A stretch of DNA of 64,000 nucleotides from Kineosporia rhizophila (GTDB taxonomy: Bacteria; Actinomycetota; Actinomycetes; Actinomycetales; Kineosporiaceae): the NCBI RefSeq assembly GCF_021277265.1, contig NZ_JAJSOH010000001.1, positions 558,001-622,000 on the forward strand, read 5' to 3'. Position 1 is the first letter of the stretch. Each line of letters opens with the position of its first letter. Shown here piece by piece: positions 24,994-33,976 of the stretch. The position numbers and the translations under genes were made by a program. The notes below the pieces were generated by a model, which was given only the letters and a program-made list of their open reading frames with translations, was not told the DNA's origin and did not search any database.

Positions 24994-26865
24994 ATGAGTA
25001 CACCCGGAGTTTTCATCGGTGGCCTGGCGTCCAACTTGGACACCACCTCCATCATCAACAAGCTGGTCCAGGTCCAGGGCAACCAGCAGGTCCTGCTGAA
25101 GGACCAGCAGGCCACCCAGAACAAGGCGGTCAGCGCCTACACCTCGATGCTGAGCGGGATCAACTCGACGGTGGGCCAGCTGAAGTCGCTCGCCAACACC
25201 GACGCCTGGTCCACCACCTCGGCGGTCTCCTCGTCCACGTCGGTCAGCGCGAGCACGACCGGCGGGGTGGCCAGCTCCCTGACGTTCGACGTGACGGCAG
25301 TGGCCCGGGCCCACACCGTCCTGTCCGACGGTTCGGTCAACTCCACCGGCGCCAAGGTGGCCGGCAGCGAGATCACGCTGACCCGGAACGGGACCGAGAC
25401 CAAGATCAACGTCGGCACCGGCACGCTGAACGAGGTCGTCTCCGCGATCAACGGTGCCAACGCCGGCATCACCGCGACCGCGGTGCAGACCTCCCCCGGC
25501 AACTACCGCCTGCAGGTGGTCTCGACCACCACCGGTGAGGCGTCGAAGTTCACCCTGGACGGCCTGAGCGGGTTCGCCGGCGGGACCGGCGGCCCCGGCG
25601 ACCCGGTGATGAAGCAGCTGGTGGCGGGCACCAACGCGGCCATCAAGGTGGGCGGCAACGACGGTTACACCGTCTCCTCGGCCACCAACACCTTCAGCGA
25701 CGTGGCCCAGGGCATGTCCTTCACCGTCAGCAAGGTCGAGGCCGGGGTGACGGTCAGCAGCGCGGTCGACACGACCAAGGTGACCGACCAGATCTCCGGC
25801 GCGGTCACCAACATCAACAATCTGCTGAGCGCGATCCAGAGCAACACTGCGTGGGACTCCACCACCAAGTCCGGTGGCCCGCTGATGGGTGACAGCGCCG
25901 TTCGCAACCTGCAGCAGCAGATCCTGAGCACCGTGGCCGGGATGAACGCCCCCGGTCTGTCGGTGACCCAGGGCGGGCAGGTGCAGTTCGACAAGGCCGC
26001 CTTCGACACCGCGTTCAAGGCGGACCCGAGCGGGACCATGGCGGCCTGGGGGGCGAGCTCCTCGTTCACCGCCAGCGCCCCGAACGCCAGCGCCCGGTTC
26101 ACCAACGCCGGGGCGGCCACCCAGGCCGGCAACTACGACATCGCGGTGTCCACGCCGGCCGCGGCCGAGCAGTGGCAGGTCATCCCGCCCGGCACCGGTG
26201 TGGTGGGCCGCACCGTGGAGCTGATGCGCACCAGCAGCGGCGCCAAGGTCAACTACACGATCGGCAACGGCACCGAGGCCGAGGAAGCCGCCAAGCTGAA
26301 CACCGTGCTGGCCCAGTCCAGCCTCGGCCTGACCGCCAGCTACGACGCCACCAACGGGATCACCGTCACCGCGATCAACCCCGGTTCCGCCAGCGCGTTC
26401 ACCGCCACCCTGTCCGCGGGGACCGCCCCGGTCCGCAAGGTCACCGGCACCGACATCGCCGGCACCATCGACGGGGTCGAGGCCACGGGCAAGGGCAACG
26501 TCCTCACCCTGGCGGTCGACGCCGAGTCCGACGCCAAGGGTCTGTCGGTGGCGGTCAACGCCTCGGCCCCCGGAGCGATCGGTTCCCTGGAGTACAAGCC
26601 CGGCCTGGCCCAGAGCCTGCAGCAGCTGCTCTCCCAGGTCAGCGACTCCGAGTCCGGCGCCCTGGTGCAGGCCCAGTCCACGGCCAAGAACCAGGCCCGC
26701 GACCTGCAGACCCAGATCGACGCCTGGACCGACCGGCTGGAGGCCTACCGGGCCACCATCACCAAGAAGTTCACGGCCATGGAGACCTCGCTGCAGAGCC
26801 TGAAGGCCCAGCAGAGCTCGCTGTCCAGCTTCTTCAGCGCGGCCGAGGCCAACTCCAGCAGCTGA
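24994..26865 (+). CDS. fliD: Flagellar filament cap protein FliD (HAP2)
   Basis: 623 aa. N-terminal GVFIGGLASNLDTTSIINKLVQV and C-terminal coiled segment (LQTQIDAWTDRLEAYRATITKKFTAMETSLQSLKAQQSSLSSF) are the FliD_N and FliD_C hallmarks. The centre is Thr/Ser/Gly-rich beta domains. It is longer than many FliD proteins because of an additional domain around residues 340-500. It caps the filament and folds exported flagellin. The ATG follows AGGAAGAGCACGCCCC. A strong hairpin follows, so it is transcribed alone. Confidence 0.94.
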   Translation: MSTPGVFIGGLASNLDTTSIINKLVQVQGNQQVLLKDQQATQNKAVSAYTSMLSGINSTVGQLKSLANTDAWSTTSAVSSSTSVSASTTGGVASSLTFDVTAVARAHTVLSDGSVNSTGAKVAGSEITLTRNGTETKINVGTGTLNEVVSAINGANAGITATAVQTSPGNYRLQVVSTTTGEASKFTLDGLSGFAGGTGGPGDPVMKQLVAGTNAAIKVGGNDGYTVSSATNTFSDVAQGMSFTVSKVEAGVTVSSAVDTTKVTDQISGAVTNINNLLSAIQSNTAWDSTTKSGGPLMGDSAVRNLQQQILSTVAGMNAPGLSVTQGGQVQFDKAAFDTAFKADPSGTMAAWGASSSFTASAPNASARFTNAGAATQAGNYDIAVSTPAAAEQWQVIPPGTGVVGRTVELMRTSSGAKVNYTIGNGTEAEEAAKLNTVLAQSSLGLTASYDATNGITVTAINPGSASAFTATLSAGTAPVRKVTGTDIAGTIDGVEATGKGNVLTLAVDAESDAKGLSVAVNASAPGAIGSLEYKPGLAQSLQQLLSQVSDSESGALVQAQSTAKNQARDLQTQIDAWTDRLEAYRATITKKFTAMETSLQSLKAQQSSLSSFFSAAEANSSS

Positions 26866-26872
26866 TCCCCCG

Positions 26873-26913
26873 GTCGTGAGGCCCGCACCCATCGCCGGTG
26901 CGGGCCTCACGAC
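26873..26913 (+). terminator. Strong terminator after fliD
   Basis: 17-bp perfect stem, GTCGTGAGGCCCGCACC / GGTGCGGGCCTCACGAC, 7-nt loop, starting 8 bp after the fliD stop codon. Confidence 0.85.
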
Positions 26914-26941
26914 TCAGCTTTGCCGACCCATCTGCCGACAA
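26914..26941 (+). promoter_or_regulatory. FliA-type promoter of fliS
   Basis: TCAG (26914-26917), 16-bp spacer, GCCGACAA (26934-26941), one base from GCCGATAA. It begins at the last base pair of the fliD terminator and ends 43 bp before the fliS ATG. Confidence 0.7.
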
Positions 26942-26984
26942 TCCCCTGGCGGCAGAATTCCCGGCGCAAGGGCAAGGAGCACGA

Positions 26985-27383
26985 ATGCCGAACGGACTGG
27001 CCAGGTCGCGCTATGCGGACGACACCGCGCACACGGCCTCCCCGCAACGTCTGCTGACCATGCTCTACGACCGTCTGATCGGTGATCTGGCGGTCGCCGA
27101 GGCCGCGATGCGGACAAACGACTTCGCCGCCGTCGGAAACCGGATCCAGCACGCCCAGGAGATCCTGATGGAGCTCTGGGGAAGTCTGGACACGCAGCTC
27201 TGGCCGGAGGGTGAGGGCCTCAAGAGCCTCTACCTGTGGATGGTCACGGAGCTGAACAGCAGCCGGATCCCGTCCCAGCCCGAACGCATCCTGACTGTGC
27301 GGGAAATGCTGGAACCGTTGCGTGACACCTGGAAGCAGGCAATGACGCTGGACGCCTCCAACACCCCGACCCCCGTTGGCTGA
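26985..27383 (+). CDS. fliS: Flagellin export chaperone FliS
   Basis: 132 aa, usual FliS size and helical make-up: SPQRLLTMLYDRLIGDLAVAEAAM near the N-terminus and a helix ending VREMLEPLRDTWKQAM. It holds flagellin monomers unfolded until export. The ATG at 26985 has AAGGAG 5 bp upstream; the frame's first ATG lies inside the terminator. It precedes by 7 bp a small unknown gene that is probably co-transcribed. Confidence 0.92.
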   Translation: MPNGLARSRYADDTAHTASPQRLLTMLYDRLIGDLAVAEAAMRTNDFAAVGNRIQHAQEILMELWGSLDTQLWPEGEGLKSLYLWMVTELNSSRIPSQPERILTVREMLEPLRDTWKQAMTLDASNTPTPVG

Positions 27384-27390
27384 GGTGACC

Positions 27391-27720
27391 ATGACCAGTC
27401 AATCCGTACTTTCCGCCAACCAGTCGGCCGTGGCCGCCTGGAACAACTACTTCGATGCCGTCGAGCAGTCGATGCACGAGTTCGAGGTGGCGCTGAGCCG
27501 GCACGACGTGTTCGACCTGCGGCCGATCGAACCGCCCGGAGGCCGGCCCCCGGAGTCGTTCCGGCGCCGCGGCGAGGACCTGCAGCGCTGGATCACCGAA
27601 CTGGAGTTCCGGGCCCGTTTCCTGCGTGAGGAGTTCCGGGCCGAGATCACCCGGGTCCGGCCGCAGGCCGCCCGCCGGTCCGAGTCCCGCGTCGGCGCCA
27701 CCCTGGACATCAACGGCTGA
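27391..27720 (+). CDS. Small helical protein of unknown function in the fliS operon
   Basis: 109 aa, acidic N-terminal helix NNYFDAVEQSMHEFEVALSRHDVFDL, Pro-rich hinge (PIEPPGGRPPE), then a long amphipathic helix LQRWITELEFRARFLREEFRAEITRVRP. The ATG at 27391 has GAGG at 5 bp. It sits where FliT, the FliD chaperone, or a FlhDC-independent small regulator often follows fliS. Size and two-helix form suit an export chaperone, but no sequence signature allows naming it. Confidence 0.7.
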   Translation: MTSQSVLSANQSAVAAWNNYFDAVEQSMHEFEVALSRHDVFDLRPIEPPGGRPPESFRRRGEDLQRWITELEFRARFLREEFRAEITRVRPQAARRSESRVGATLDING

Positions 27721-27736
27721 GCCGACGGCCCGGTCA

Positions 27737-27772
27737 CAGAGCACGGTCTTCCCTACGGGGGGCCGTGCTCTG
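27737..27772 (+). terminator. Terminator of the fliS operon
   Basis: CAGAGCACGG / CCGTGCTCTG, 10-bp perfect stem, followed by GCGTTTT. Confidence 0.8.
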
Positions 27773-27984
27773 GCGTTTTGCCCACGCAGCGCCCTGGCCG
27801 GCTCGAGACCGACTGAGGCCCGAGGACGTCCTCAATGAACCTTCCGGGTACCAAAGACGGGCCGGTGACCACACCGGCCGGTAGCCGCCCGTCCGGCGGC
27901 GACCCAGCTGGCGCAGCGTAGTCGGGCGGATCGGGGCCGACCGGGCATCCTGCCGGTGATCCGGGGCCCGGCTGATGCTTTCGG

Positions 27985-27999
27985 GTGAACCGCGTTCAC
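27985..27999. promoter_or_regulatory. Inverted repeat GTGAAC-N3-GTTCAC upstream of flgB
   Basis: A 6-bp perfect dyad in the 445-bp gap 27721-28165, just upstream of the candidate flgB promoters. It could be an operator for a regulator of the basal-body operon. Only symmetry and position support this. Confidence 0.35.
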
Positions 28000-28015
28000 A
28001 GGAACGGAGCAGCCC

Positions 28016-28043
28016 TCAAGCACCGGCACGCCGGGGTCGAAGC
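28016..28043 (+). promoter_or_regulatory. Candidate FliA-type promoter A for the flgB operon
   Basis: TCAA-N16-GTCGAAGC; good -35, imperfect -10. About 125 bp upstream of flgB. The rest of the gap holds the fliS terminator, an inverted repeat and promoter B, with no gene. Confidence 0.4.
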
Positions 28044-28099
28044 CTCCATCTGAGCAAGGACCGCTCCTGACGCGCCACGGATCGGCGCACCCCGCGCCG

Positions 28100-28126
28100 C
28101 TGACCGCGAAGGTCACCGGCCGAAAG
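28100..28126 (+). promoter_or_regulatory. Candidate FliA-type promoter B for the flgB operon
   Basis: CTGA-N15-GCCGAAAG; good -10, poor -35; 40 bp upstream of flgB. One of A or B, or both, could drive the basal-body operon. Confidence 0.4.
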
Positions 28127-28165
28127 ACGATTGTGCCCGCTAGTTCTCGCCGAAGGGCTGCGTTC

Positions 28166-28522
28166 ATGTCCATGCTCGACGACGTCTCCATCGACGCCCT
28201 GCACTCCGCCCTGGACGGTCTGTCCATGCGGCAGCGGGCGGTCAGCGACGACATCGCCAACGTCAACACGCCCTACTACCGGGCGCGCTCGGTCGCCTTC
28301 GAGGACCAGCTGGAACGGGCCCTGGTGAACGGGGACGACCCGATGGAGTCGGTGACCCCGAAGGTGGTCTACTCCGACGCCCCGGGCGACCTCACCGGCA
28401 ACAACGTCGACCTGGGCACGGCCACGGTGAACAGCGTGAAGACCGAGATGAGCTACGAGCTGGCGCTGCGGGCCACCGGCGACCGCTTCAGCCTGCTGCG
28501 TGCCGCGATCAGGAGCAACTGA
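28166..28522 (+). CDS. flgB: Flagellar basal-body rod protein FlgB
   Basis: 118 aa. Contains LHSALDGLSMRQRAVSDDIANVNTPYYRARSVAFEDQL, the rod-protein motif, and GNNVDLGTATVNSVKTEMSYELALRA, both characteristic of FlgB. Proximal rod subunit exported through the flagellar type III apparatus. First gene of a run to flgE with gaps of a few bases. Start choice between ATG 28166 and ATG 28172 is open; the ribosome site is weak. Confidence 0.94.
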   Translation: MSMLDDVSIDALHSALDGLSMRQRAVSDDIANVNTPYYRARSVAFEDQLERALVNGDDPMESVTPKVVYSDAPGDLTGNNVDLGTATVNSVKTEMSYELALRATGDRFSLLRAAIRSN

Positions 28523-28523
28523 C

Positions 28524-28922
28524 ATGTTCGATTCCCTCAACATCTCCGGCAGCGGCATGTACGTCCACCAGAACTGGATGGACGCCGTCTCGGACAACAT
28601 CGCGAACGTCAACACCGTGCGGCCCAGCAACGAGGACGCCTTCCAGGCCCGCTACGTGATCGCCCAGTCGATCGAGGACGGCCAGGTCGGCGCCGGTGTG
28701 CGGGTGGCCGGGGTGGAGCTCGGGGACGCGACGGGCCGGCTGGTCTACAGCCCCGAGCACCCCTACGCGGACGCCCAGGGCTACGTGCGCCAGCCGGACA
28801 TCGACCTGGGTGACCAGATGACCCAGATGATCATGGCGCAGCGCGGTTTCCAGGCGAACTCCGCCAACCTCGACCGGGTGCGGGCCGCCTACCAGGCCGC
28901 CATCCAGATGGGACGCAGCTGA
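28524..28922 (+). CDS. flgC: Flagellar basal-body rod protein FlgC
   Basis: 132 aa, standard length. N-terminal MFDSLNISGSGMYVHQNWMD and VSDNIANVNT, then YVRQPDIDLGDQMTQMIMAQ and RGFQANSANLDRVRAAYQA at the C-terminus, as in FlgC. AGGAGC precedes the ATG by 8 bp. Rod subunit above FlgB. Confidence 0.95.
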   Translation: MFDSLNISGSGMYVHQNWMDAVSDNIANVNTVRPSNEDAFQARYVIAQSIEDGQVGAGVRVAGVELGDATGRLVYSPEHPYADAQGYVRQPDIDLGDQMTQMIMAQRGFQANSANLDRVRAAYQAAIQMGRS

Positions 28923-28923
28923 C

Positions 28924-29331
28924 ATGAGCACCGGACCGATCGAGGCGGTCGGCGGTGTCGGCAGCGCCGACCCCGCCCAGATGATGTCGATCGACGCCCT
29001 CTACAGCCAGATGGCCTCCGGGCTGGGCAGCGCCGACCTGGGGAGCATCGAGAACGTGTCGGTCCCCGGGATCGACGCGACCACGATCGGCCAGGCCGCG
29101 GCCGCCCGCAGCGACTCGTTCGGCGAGATGCTCGGGCAGGGCCTGCAGGAGGTCGAGAACCTCGACATCAACGCCCAGAACAAGGCCCTGGGCGCGGCCA
29201 CCGGGGATCTCGACGACGTCCACGACTACGTGATCGCCGCCGTGGAGGCGCAGACCGCCGTCGAACTGACGACGACGCTGCGCAACAAGGCGCTTGAGTC
29301 GTTCCAGCAGATCATCGGGATGCAGCTGTAA
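28924..29331 (+). CDS. fliE: Flagellar MS ring-rod junction protein FliE
   Basis: 135 aa, somewhat longer than the usual 100-110 because of an N-terminal extension rich in Gly/Ser/Ala. The conserved C-terminal half is SFGEMLGQGLQEVENLDINA, then DVHDYVIAAVEAQTAVELTT and NKALESFQQIIGMQL. It links the MS ring to the rod. Stop and fliF start overlap (TAATGA). Confidence 0.93.
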   Translation: MSTGPIEAVGGVGSADPAQMMSIDALYSQMASGLGSADLGSIENVSVPGIDATTIGQAAAARSDSFGEMLGQGLQEVENLDINAQNKALGAATGDLDDVHDYVIAAVEAQTAVELTTTLRNKALESFQQIIGMQL

Positions 29332-30929
29332 TGAGCCCTCAGTTCAACGCCAAGACGATCACCACGCGGGCCCGCACCTTCGCCGACGGTTTCACCACCG
29401 GGCAGCGGGCCGTCGTGATCGTGGCGGTCCTCGGCCTGCTGCTGGGCGCGTTCGCCCTCAGCCGGTACCTCTCGCAGCCCGACTGGGCGCCGTTGTACGG
29501 CGGCCTGTCCGGGGAGGACGCCAGCGCGATCACCGACCAACTGGACGCCGAGGGCGTGCCCTACCAGCTCGCCGACAACGGCACCGCCATCCTGGTGCCG
29601 CAGGAGCAGGTCTACGCGACCCGGATCAGCCTCGCCGCGGCCGGCCTGACCGGCGGGGCCGAGGGCGACGGCGCCGGCTGGGAACTGCTCGACGACCAGG
29701 GCATCACCGCTACCGAGTTCCAGCAGAACGTGGCCTACCAGCGGGCGCTCTCGGGCGAACTGTCCCGGACGCTGGAGGCGATGGCCGGGGTGGAGGACGC
29801 GGTCGTCCAGCTCGCCATCCCCGAGCCCAGCGTGTTCTCCGAAGAGGAGGACAACCCGACGGCCGCCGTGCTGCTGAAGCTGACAGCCGGTACCGAGATG
29901 GCCGACAGCCAGGTGCAGTCGGTCACCAACCTGGTCGCCGGCTCGGTGGCGAACTTGAGCCCGGACGACGTGACGGTCACCGACCAGAACGGCGAACTGC
30001 TCTCCGGAGGCAGCGGAGGCGGGGGCGCGGCCGGCGACGCGAGCGCCACCGACAGCCAGACCGCCGCCTTCGAGGCCCGGATGAACAAGTCCGTCGAGGA
30101 CGTCCTCAATGCCGTTGTGGGTCCGAACAACTCGAAGGTGCAGGTGAACGCCACCCTGAACTTCGACGACACCGAGACCACGAGCAAGACCTACAACCAG
30201 GAAACCCCGCCGCCGCAGCCACTGGAACGTGCCACGGTCAACGAGACATACACCGGCGGCGGCGCGAACGCCGGTGGCACCCTCGGTCAGGAGGTCCCGA
30301 CTCCACTGGCCAGTGGGGCCGGCAACGGAAACTACTCCCGCGAGCAGGAAACCGTGAACAACGCCGTGAACGAGAGCATCTCGAAGATCAACGAGGCCCC
30401 CGGCACGGTGGAGCGGATGACTGCGGCGGTGGTGCTGAACAGCGACAAGGCCAACGGGCTGACCACCCAAACCGCCTCCGCACTGGTGTCCCAGGCCCTC
30501 GGTCTGGACACCGCCCGGGGAGACACCGTGACCGTCAGCGTCCTGCCGTTCGACACCAGTGCCGCCGAGGCCGCCCAGAAGGCCCTGGACGAGCAGGCCA
30601 GCGCCGAGCGCACGGCCGGCTACCTGAACCTGGCCAAGCAGGTCGGCCTGGCGCTCCTGGTGCTGATCGCGGTGATCATCTTCCTCCGCCGCCGCAAGAA
30701 GAAGCTTCAGGAGGAGGAAGAGGCCCGGATCGAGGCGACCGCCTCCGACCTGCCCGAGGGCTACGTGATGCAGCAGCAGGGCGCACTCGGGGGCAACCAG
30801 CAGCTCGCCCTGGCCCAGGAGGCGGACCTGTCCCGGGACCGGATGCGGGACGAAGTCTCCGCCATGGTCGACAACCAGCCCGACGACGTCGCCGCGATGC
30901 TTCAGGGCTGGCTGGCAGAACGGAAGTAG
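29331..30929 (+). CDS. fliF: Flagellar MS-ring protein FliF
   Basis: 532 aa. TM1 near residue 30 (AVVIVAVLGLLLGAFALSRYL). YscJ-like ring-building motifs include WAPLYGGLSGEDASAITDQL and YQRALSGELSRTLEAM, then a central Gly/Ser-rich region. TM2 near 445 (VGLALLVLIAVIIFLRRRKKK). The C-terminal cytoplasmic tail ends PDDVAAMLQGWLAERK, which binds FliG. It starts on the last base of the fliE stop codon. Confidence 0.96.
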   Translation: MSPQFNAKTITTRARTFADGFTTGQRAVVIVAVLGLLLGAFALSRYLSQPDWAPLYGGLSGEDASAITDQLDAEGVPYQLADNGTAILVPQEQVYATRISLAAAGLTGGAEGDGAGWELLDDQGITATEFQQNVAYQRALSGELSRTLEAMAGVEDAVVQLAIPEPSVFSEEEDNPTAAVLLKLTAGTEMADSQVQSVTNLVAGSVANLSPDDVTVTDQNGELLSGGSGGGGAAGDASATDSQTAAFEARMNKSVEDVLNAVVGPNNSKVQVNATLNFDDTETTSKTYNQETPPPQPLERATVNETYTGGGANAGGTLGQEVPTPLASGAGNGNYSREQETVNNAVNESISKINEAPGTVERMTAAVVLNSDKANGLTTQTASALVSQALGLDTARGDTVTVSVLPFDTSAAEAAQKALDEQASAERTAGYLNLAKQVGLALLVLIAVIIFLRRRKKKLQEEEEARIEATASDLPEGYVMQQQGALGGNQQLALAQEADLSRDRMRDEVSAMVDNQPDDVAAMLQGWLAERK

Positions 30930-30935
30930 CAGCAG

Positions 30936-31955
30936 ATGTCTCTGGCAACCCAGAACGAGGCGCTCAGCGGTGTCCGCAAGGCCGCCATCTTCCTGGTCCA
31001 GCTGGGCCAGGAGAAGGCTGCGCGGATCATGGGCATGCTGCCCGAGGACATCGTCGAGGAACTCACCGGCGAGATCGTGCGGCTCAAAGAGGTCAGCGCG
31101 ATCGATGCCGAGGCGGTGCTGTCCGAGGCCCACGACAACCTGGCGGCGCAGTCCGGCTCCCGGGGCGGCATGGACCTGGCCCGGCAGCTGCTGGCCCAGA
31201 GTCTGGGCAGCGACCGGGCCGAGGAGATCATGGAGCGCCTCGGCGCCTCCCTGGCCGAGATGCCGTTCGAGGGGATCCGCCGGGCCGACGCCCGGCAGCT
31301 GCTCTCGTTCCTCGCCGACGAGCACCCGCAGACCATCGCCCTGGTCCTGGCCCACCTCGCCCCGCAGCAGTCGGCGGTGGTGCTCTCCGGCCTGGCCCAG
31401 AGCCTGCAGGCCCAGGTGGCCTACCGGATCGCCTCGATGGAACCGGCCAGTCCGGACGTGATCCGGCTGGTGGAGCGGGAACTCGAGCGCCGGATGACCA
31501 CGGTGCTGGGCCCGCAGGAGATGTCCAGCGTGGGTGGTGTGGAACCGCTGGTGGCGATCATCAACCGGGCCGACCGCTCGACCGAGCGGATGATCCTCGA
31601 GGGCCTGGAGACGGTGAACCCGGAACTGGCGGAGACCGTCCGCGCCCAGATGTTCATCTTCGAGGACATCCTCACCCTCGACGACAAGGCGATCCAGCTG
31701 GTGCTGCGCAACGTCGAGAGCGGCGACCTGGCCCTGGCCCTCAAGGGCGTCAGCCCGGCGGTCAAGGACAAGATCACCCGCAACCTGTCCGCCCGTGCGG
31801 CCGAGAACCTGGTCGAGGAGATCGACCTGCTCGGTGCCGTCCGGATCAAGCAGGTCGAGGAGGCCCAGGCCAAGGTGGTCCAGGAGATCCGGGCTCTGGA
31901 GCAGACCGGCCAGATCCTCATCCAGCGCGGCGACGACGAGGCGATGGTGGAGTGA
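30936..31955 (+). CDS. fliG: Flagellar motor switch protein FliG
   Basis: 339 aa, typical. N-terminal GVRKAAIFLVQLGQEKAARI, middle EHPQTIALVLAHLAPQQSAVVLSGL, and C-terminal torque helix region FVFEDI-like MFIFEDILTLDDKAIQLVLR with charged residues for stator contact. Forms the C-ring top under FliF and meets MotA. 6-bp gap after fliF. Confidence 0.97.
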   Translation: MSLATQNEALSGVRKAAIFLVQLGQEKAARIMGMLPEDIVEELTGEIVRLKEVSAIDAEAVLSEAHDNLAAQSGSRGGMDLARQLLAQSLGSDRAEEIMERLGASLAEMPFEGIRRADARQLLSFLADEHPQTIALVLAHLAPQQSAVVLSGLAQSLQAQVAYRIASMEPASPDVIRLVERELERRMTTVLGPQEMSSVGGVEPLVAIINRADRSTERMILEGLETVNPELAETVRAQMFIFEDILTLDDKAIQLVLRNVESGDLALALKGVSPAVKDKITRNLSARAAENLVEEIDLLGAVRIKQVEEAQAKVVQEIRALEQTGQILIQRGDDEAMVE

Positions 31956-32641
31956 TGACGTCCCGAACCGGTTCCAGCCCGGTGCTTTCCGGGGCCGAGG
32001 CGCAGGCTGCGGTGCGGCCGGCCAATCTGGACCGGCCGCTGCACCGGGGCACGATCGACCCGCAGTACAGCGATCCCCGGCTGGAGGAGATGATCCGGGC
32101 CACCGCCGAGCGAGCCCGCGAGGAGGCCCAGGCCCAGGGGTATCTGGCCGGCTGGTCACAGGGCCGGCAGGCGGCGGCCGAGGAGAACGTCCGGGTGCAG
32201 GCCCGGCTGCAGGAGGAGAACCAGAAGCTGCGGGCCCAACTCACGGTCGAGGCCCAGCAACTGCTGGAGAACCTCCGGGACGCCACCCGGCAGGTTCAGC
32301 AGGCCACCCTGCCGCAGTGGAACGAGGTCTCGGACATCCTGACCGATGGGGCCCTGCGCCTCGCCGAGGCGGCGTTGGGCCGGGAACTTCAGACAATGGA
32401 CGATTCGGTCACCTCAGCGGTCCAGGCTGCACTTCGGCAGGTGGCCGCCTCCGAGGAGACCGAGGTGCACCTGCACCCCTCCGACGCCGAGGTCCTGGCC
32501 GAGGACGCGGTCGAGGGGGTGACGATCGTGCCCGACCCGGCGGTGCCCGCGGGTGCGGTCACGGTGCTCACCCCGACCCAGCGGTTGCGGCACGACCTTC
32601 CGGGGGCGCTCAGCGCCGCCGAGGAGGTGCTGCGTTCGTGA
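31955..32641 (+). CDS. fliH: Flagellar export regulator FliH
   Basis: 228 aa. Contains long charged coiled coil (EMIRATAERAREEAQAQGYL, GWSQGRQAAAEENVRVQARL) with FliH-type GxxxG-like spacing, and the V-ATPase-E-like C-terminal domain LRLAEAALGRELQT...VHLHPSDAEVL. Peripheral stalk of the FliI ATPase. The ATG overlaps the fliG stop by one base (TGATG). Assigned by position and coiled-coil pattern as much as by sequence. Confidence 0.85.
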   Translation: MTSRTGSSPVLSGAEAQAAVRPANLDRPLHRGTIDPQYSDPRLEEMIRATAERAREEAQAQGYLAGWSQGRQAAAEENVRVQARLQEENQKLRAQLTVEAQQLLENLRDATRQVQQATLPQWNEVSDILTDGALRLAEAALGRELQTMDDSVTSAVQAALRQVAASEETEVHLHPSDAEVLAEDAVEGVTIVPDPAVPAGAVTVLTPTQRLRHDLPGALSAAEEVLRS

Positions 32642-33963
32642 GTTCTTCGCTGGCTGAGACTCTTCGGCAGCGGCTGGACGCCGCGGCCGGGGCGGCTGCC
32701 CCGCGGCCCGAGGGGCGGGTCGGCGAGGTCGTCGGTCTGGGCATCGGCGTGCGCGGGCTGTCCGCGGCCGTCAACGAGCTGCTCAGCATCGAGACCTCGG
32801 CCGGGCAGCTGCCCGCCCAGGTGATCGCCGTGCAGCGGGACGGGGTCACGGCGATGCCGCTGGGGGCCACCGCCGGGGTGGCGGCCGGCAACCCGGTCCG
32901 GCGGACCGGCGACCAGCTCCGGATCCCGGCCGGCTACGGGATGATGGACCGGATCATCGACCCGCTCGGGCGCCCGATGGACGGCAAGCCGAAACCGGTC
33001 GGCGTGAGCTGGGTCCCGGTCGAGAACGCCGCCCCCAACCCGCTGTTGCGCCGTCGGGTGGAGAACGCCCTGCCCACCGGCGTACGGGCGATCGACACCC
33101 TGATCCCGGTAGGCGCCGGGCAGCGGGTCGGCATCATGGCCGGCTCCGGTGTGGGTAAGTCCACCCTGCTGGGCATGGCCGTGCGGGGCACCGTGGCCCC
33201 GGTGCGCGTGGTCGCGCTGGTCGGTGAACGTGGCCGTGAGGTACGCGAATTCATCGAGGACACCCTGGACGCCGAGGCCCGCAGCCGGACCGTACTGGTG
33301 GTGGCCACCGCCGACGACCCGGCACTGCTGCGGGTGACGGCGGCCTTCACCGCGACCCGGATCGCCGAGTGGTTCCGCGACCAGGGCGAGGACGTGCTGC
33401 TGGTGGTCGACTCGGTGACCCGGACCGCGATGGCCCAGCGTGAGGTGGCCCTGGCCGCCGGCGAGCCCCCGGCCACCCGCGGCTACCCGGCCAGTGTGTT
33501 CGCCATGATGCCGCGCCTGCTGGAGCGCTCGGGACCGGGTCAGAACGGTTCCATCACCGCCCTTTACACGGTTCTGGTGGAGGGCGACGACCTGCAGGAC
33601 CCGGTCGGCGACACCGCCCGAGGCATCCTGGACGGGCACATCGTGCTGTCCCGTGACCTGGCCACCGCCGGCCACTTCCCCAGCATCGACGTGCTGGAGT
33701 CGGTCTCCCGGGTGGAGCGGGCGATCCTCAGCGAGGAGGACCGCCAGCTCGCGCTCACCCTGCGGCGGCTCATGGCCTCCTGGCGCGACGTGCGCGAACT
33801 GGTCGAGGTCGGCGCCTACGTGAGCGGCAGCGACCCGGTGGCCGACGCCGCGATCCGGCTGCGCCCGGCGATCGACAACTTCCTGCGTCAGCGTCCCGAC
33901 GAGGCGATCCCGGTCCAGCAGTCGTGGGCCGAGCTGGCCGGTCTGCTGCAGGTGAGGCGATGA
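32638..33963 (+). CDS. fliI: Flagellum-specific ATPase FliI
   Basis: 441 aa F1-beta-like ATPase driving export. Walker A AGSGVGKST (about 168-176), Walker B DVLLVVDSVTRTAMAQREVALA, and flagellar/T3SS signature GYPASVFAMMPRLLERSG. The GTG start overlaps the fliH stop by 4 bp. The N-terminal 20 residues, which bind FliH, are short. Confidence 0.97.
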   Translation: MSSSLAETLRQRLDAAAGAAAPRPEGRVGEVVGLGIGVRGLSAAVNELLSIETSAGQLPAQVIAVQRDGVTAMPLGATAGVAAGNPVRRTGDQLRIPAGYGMMDRIIDPLGRPMDGKPKPVGVSWVPVENAAPNPLLRRRVENALPTGVRAIDTLIPVGAGQRVGIMAGSGVGKSTLLGMAVRGTVAPVRVVALVGERGREVREFIEDTLDAEARSRTVLVVATADDPALLRVTAAFTATRIAEWFRDQGEDVLLVVDSVTRTAMAQREVALAAGEPPATRGYPASVFAMMPRLLERSGPGQNGSITALYTVLVEGDDLQDPVGDTARGILDGHIVLSRDLATAGHFPSIDVLESVSRVERAILSEEDRQLALTLRRLMASWRDVRELVEVGAYVSGSDPVADAAIRLRPAIDNFLRQRPDEAIPVQQSWAELAGLLQVRR

Positions 33964-33976
33964 GGCCGGTGCCGTA

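Noticed and set aside
29226..32159. Minus-strand 977-codon frame across fliF-fliH
   Set aside because: Antisense of clearly recognised flagellar genes, low-complexity His/Gln/Leu composition.
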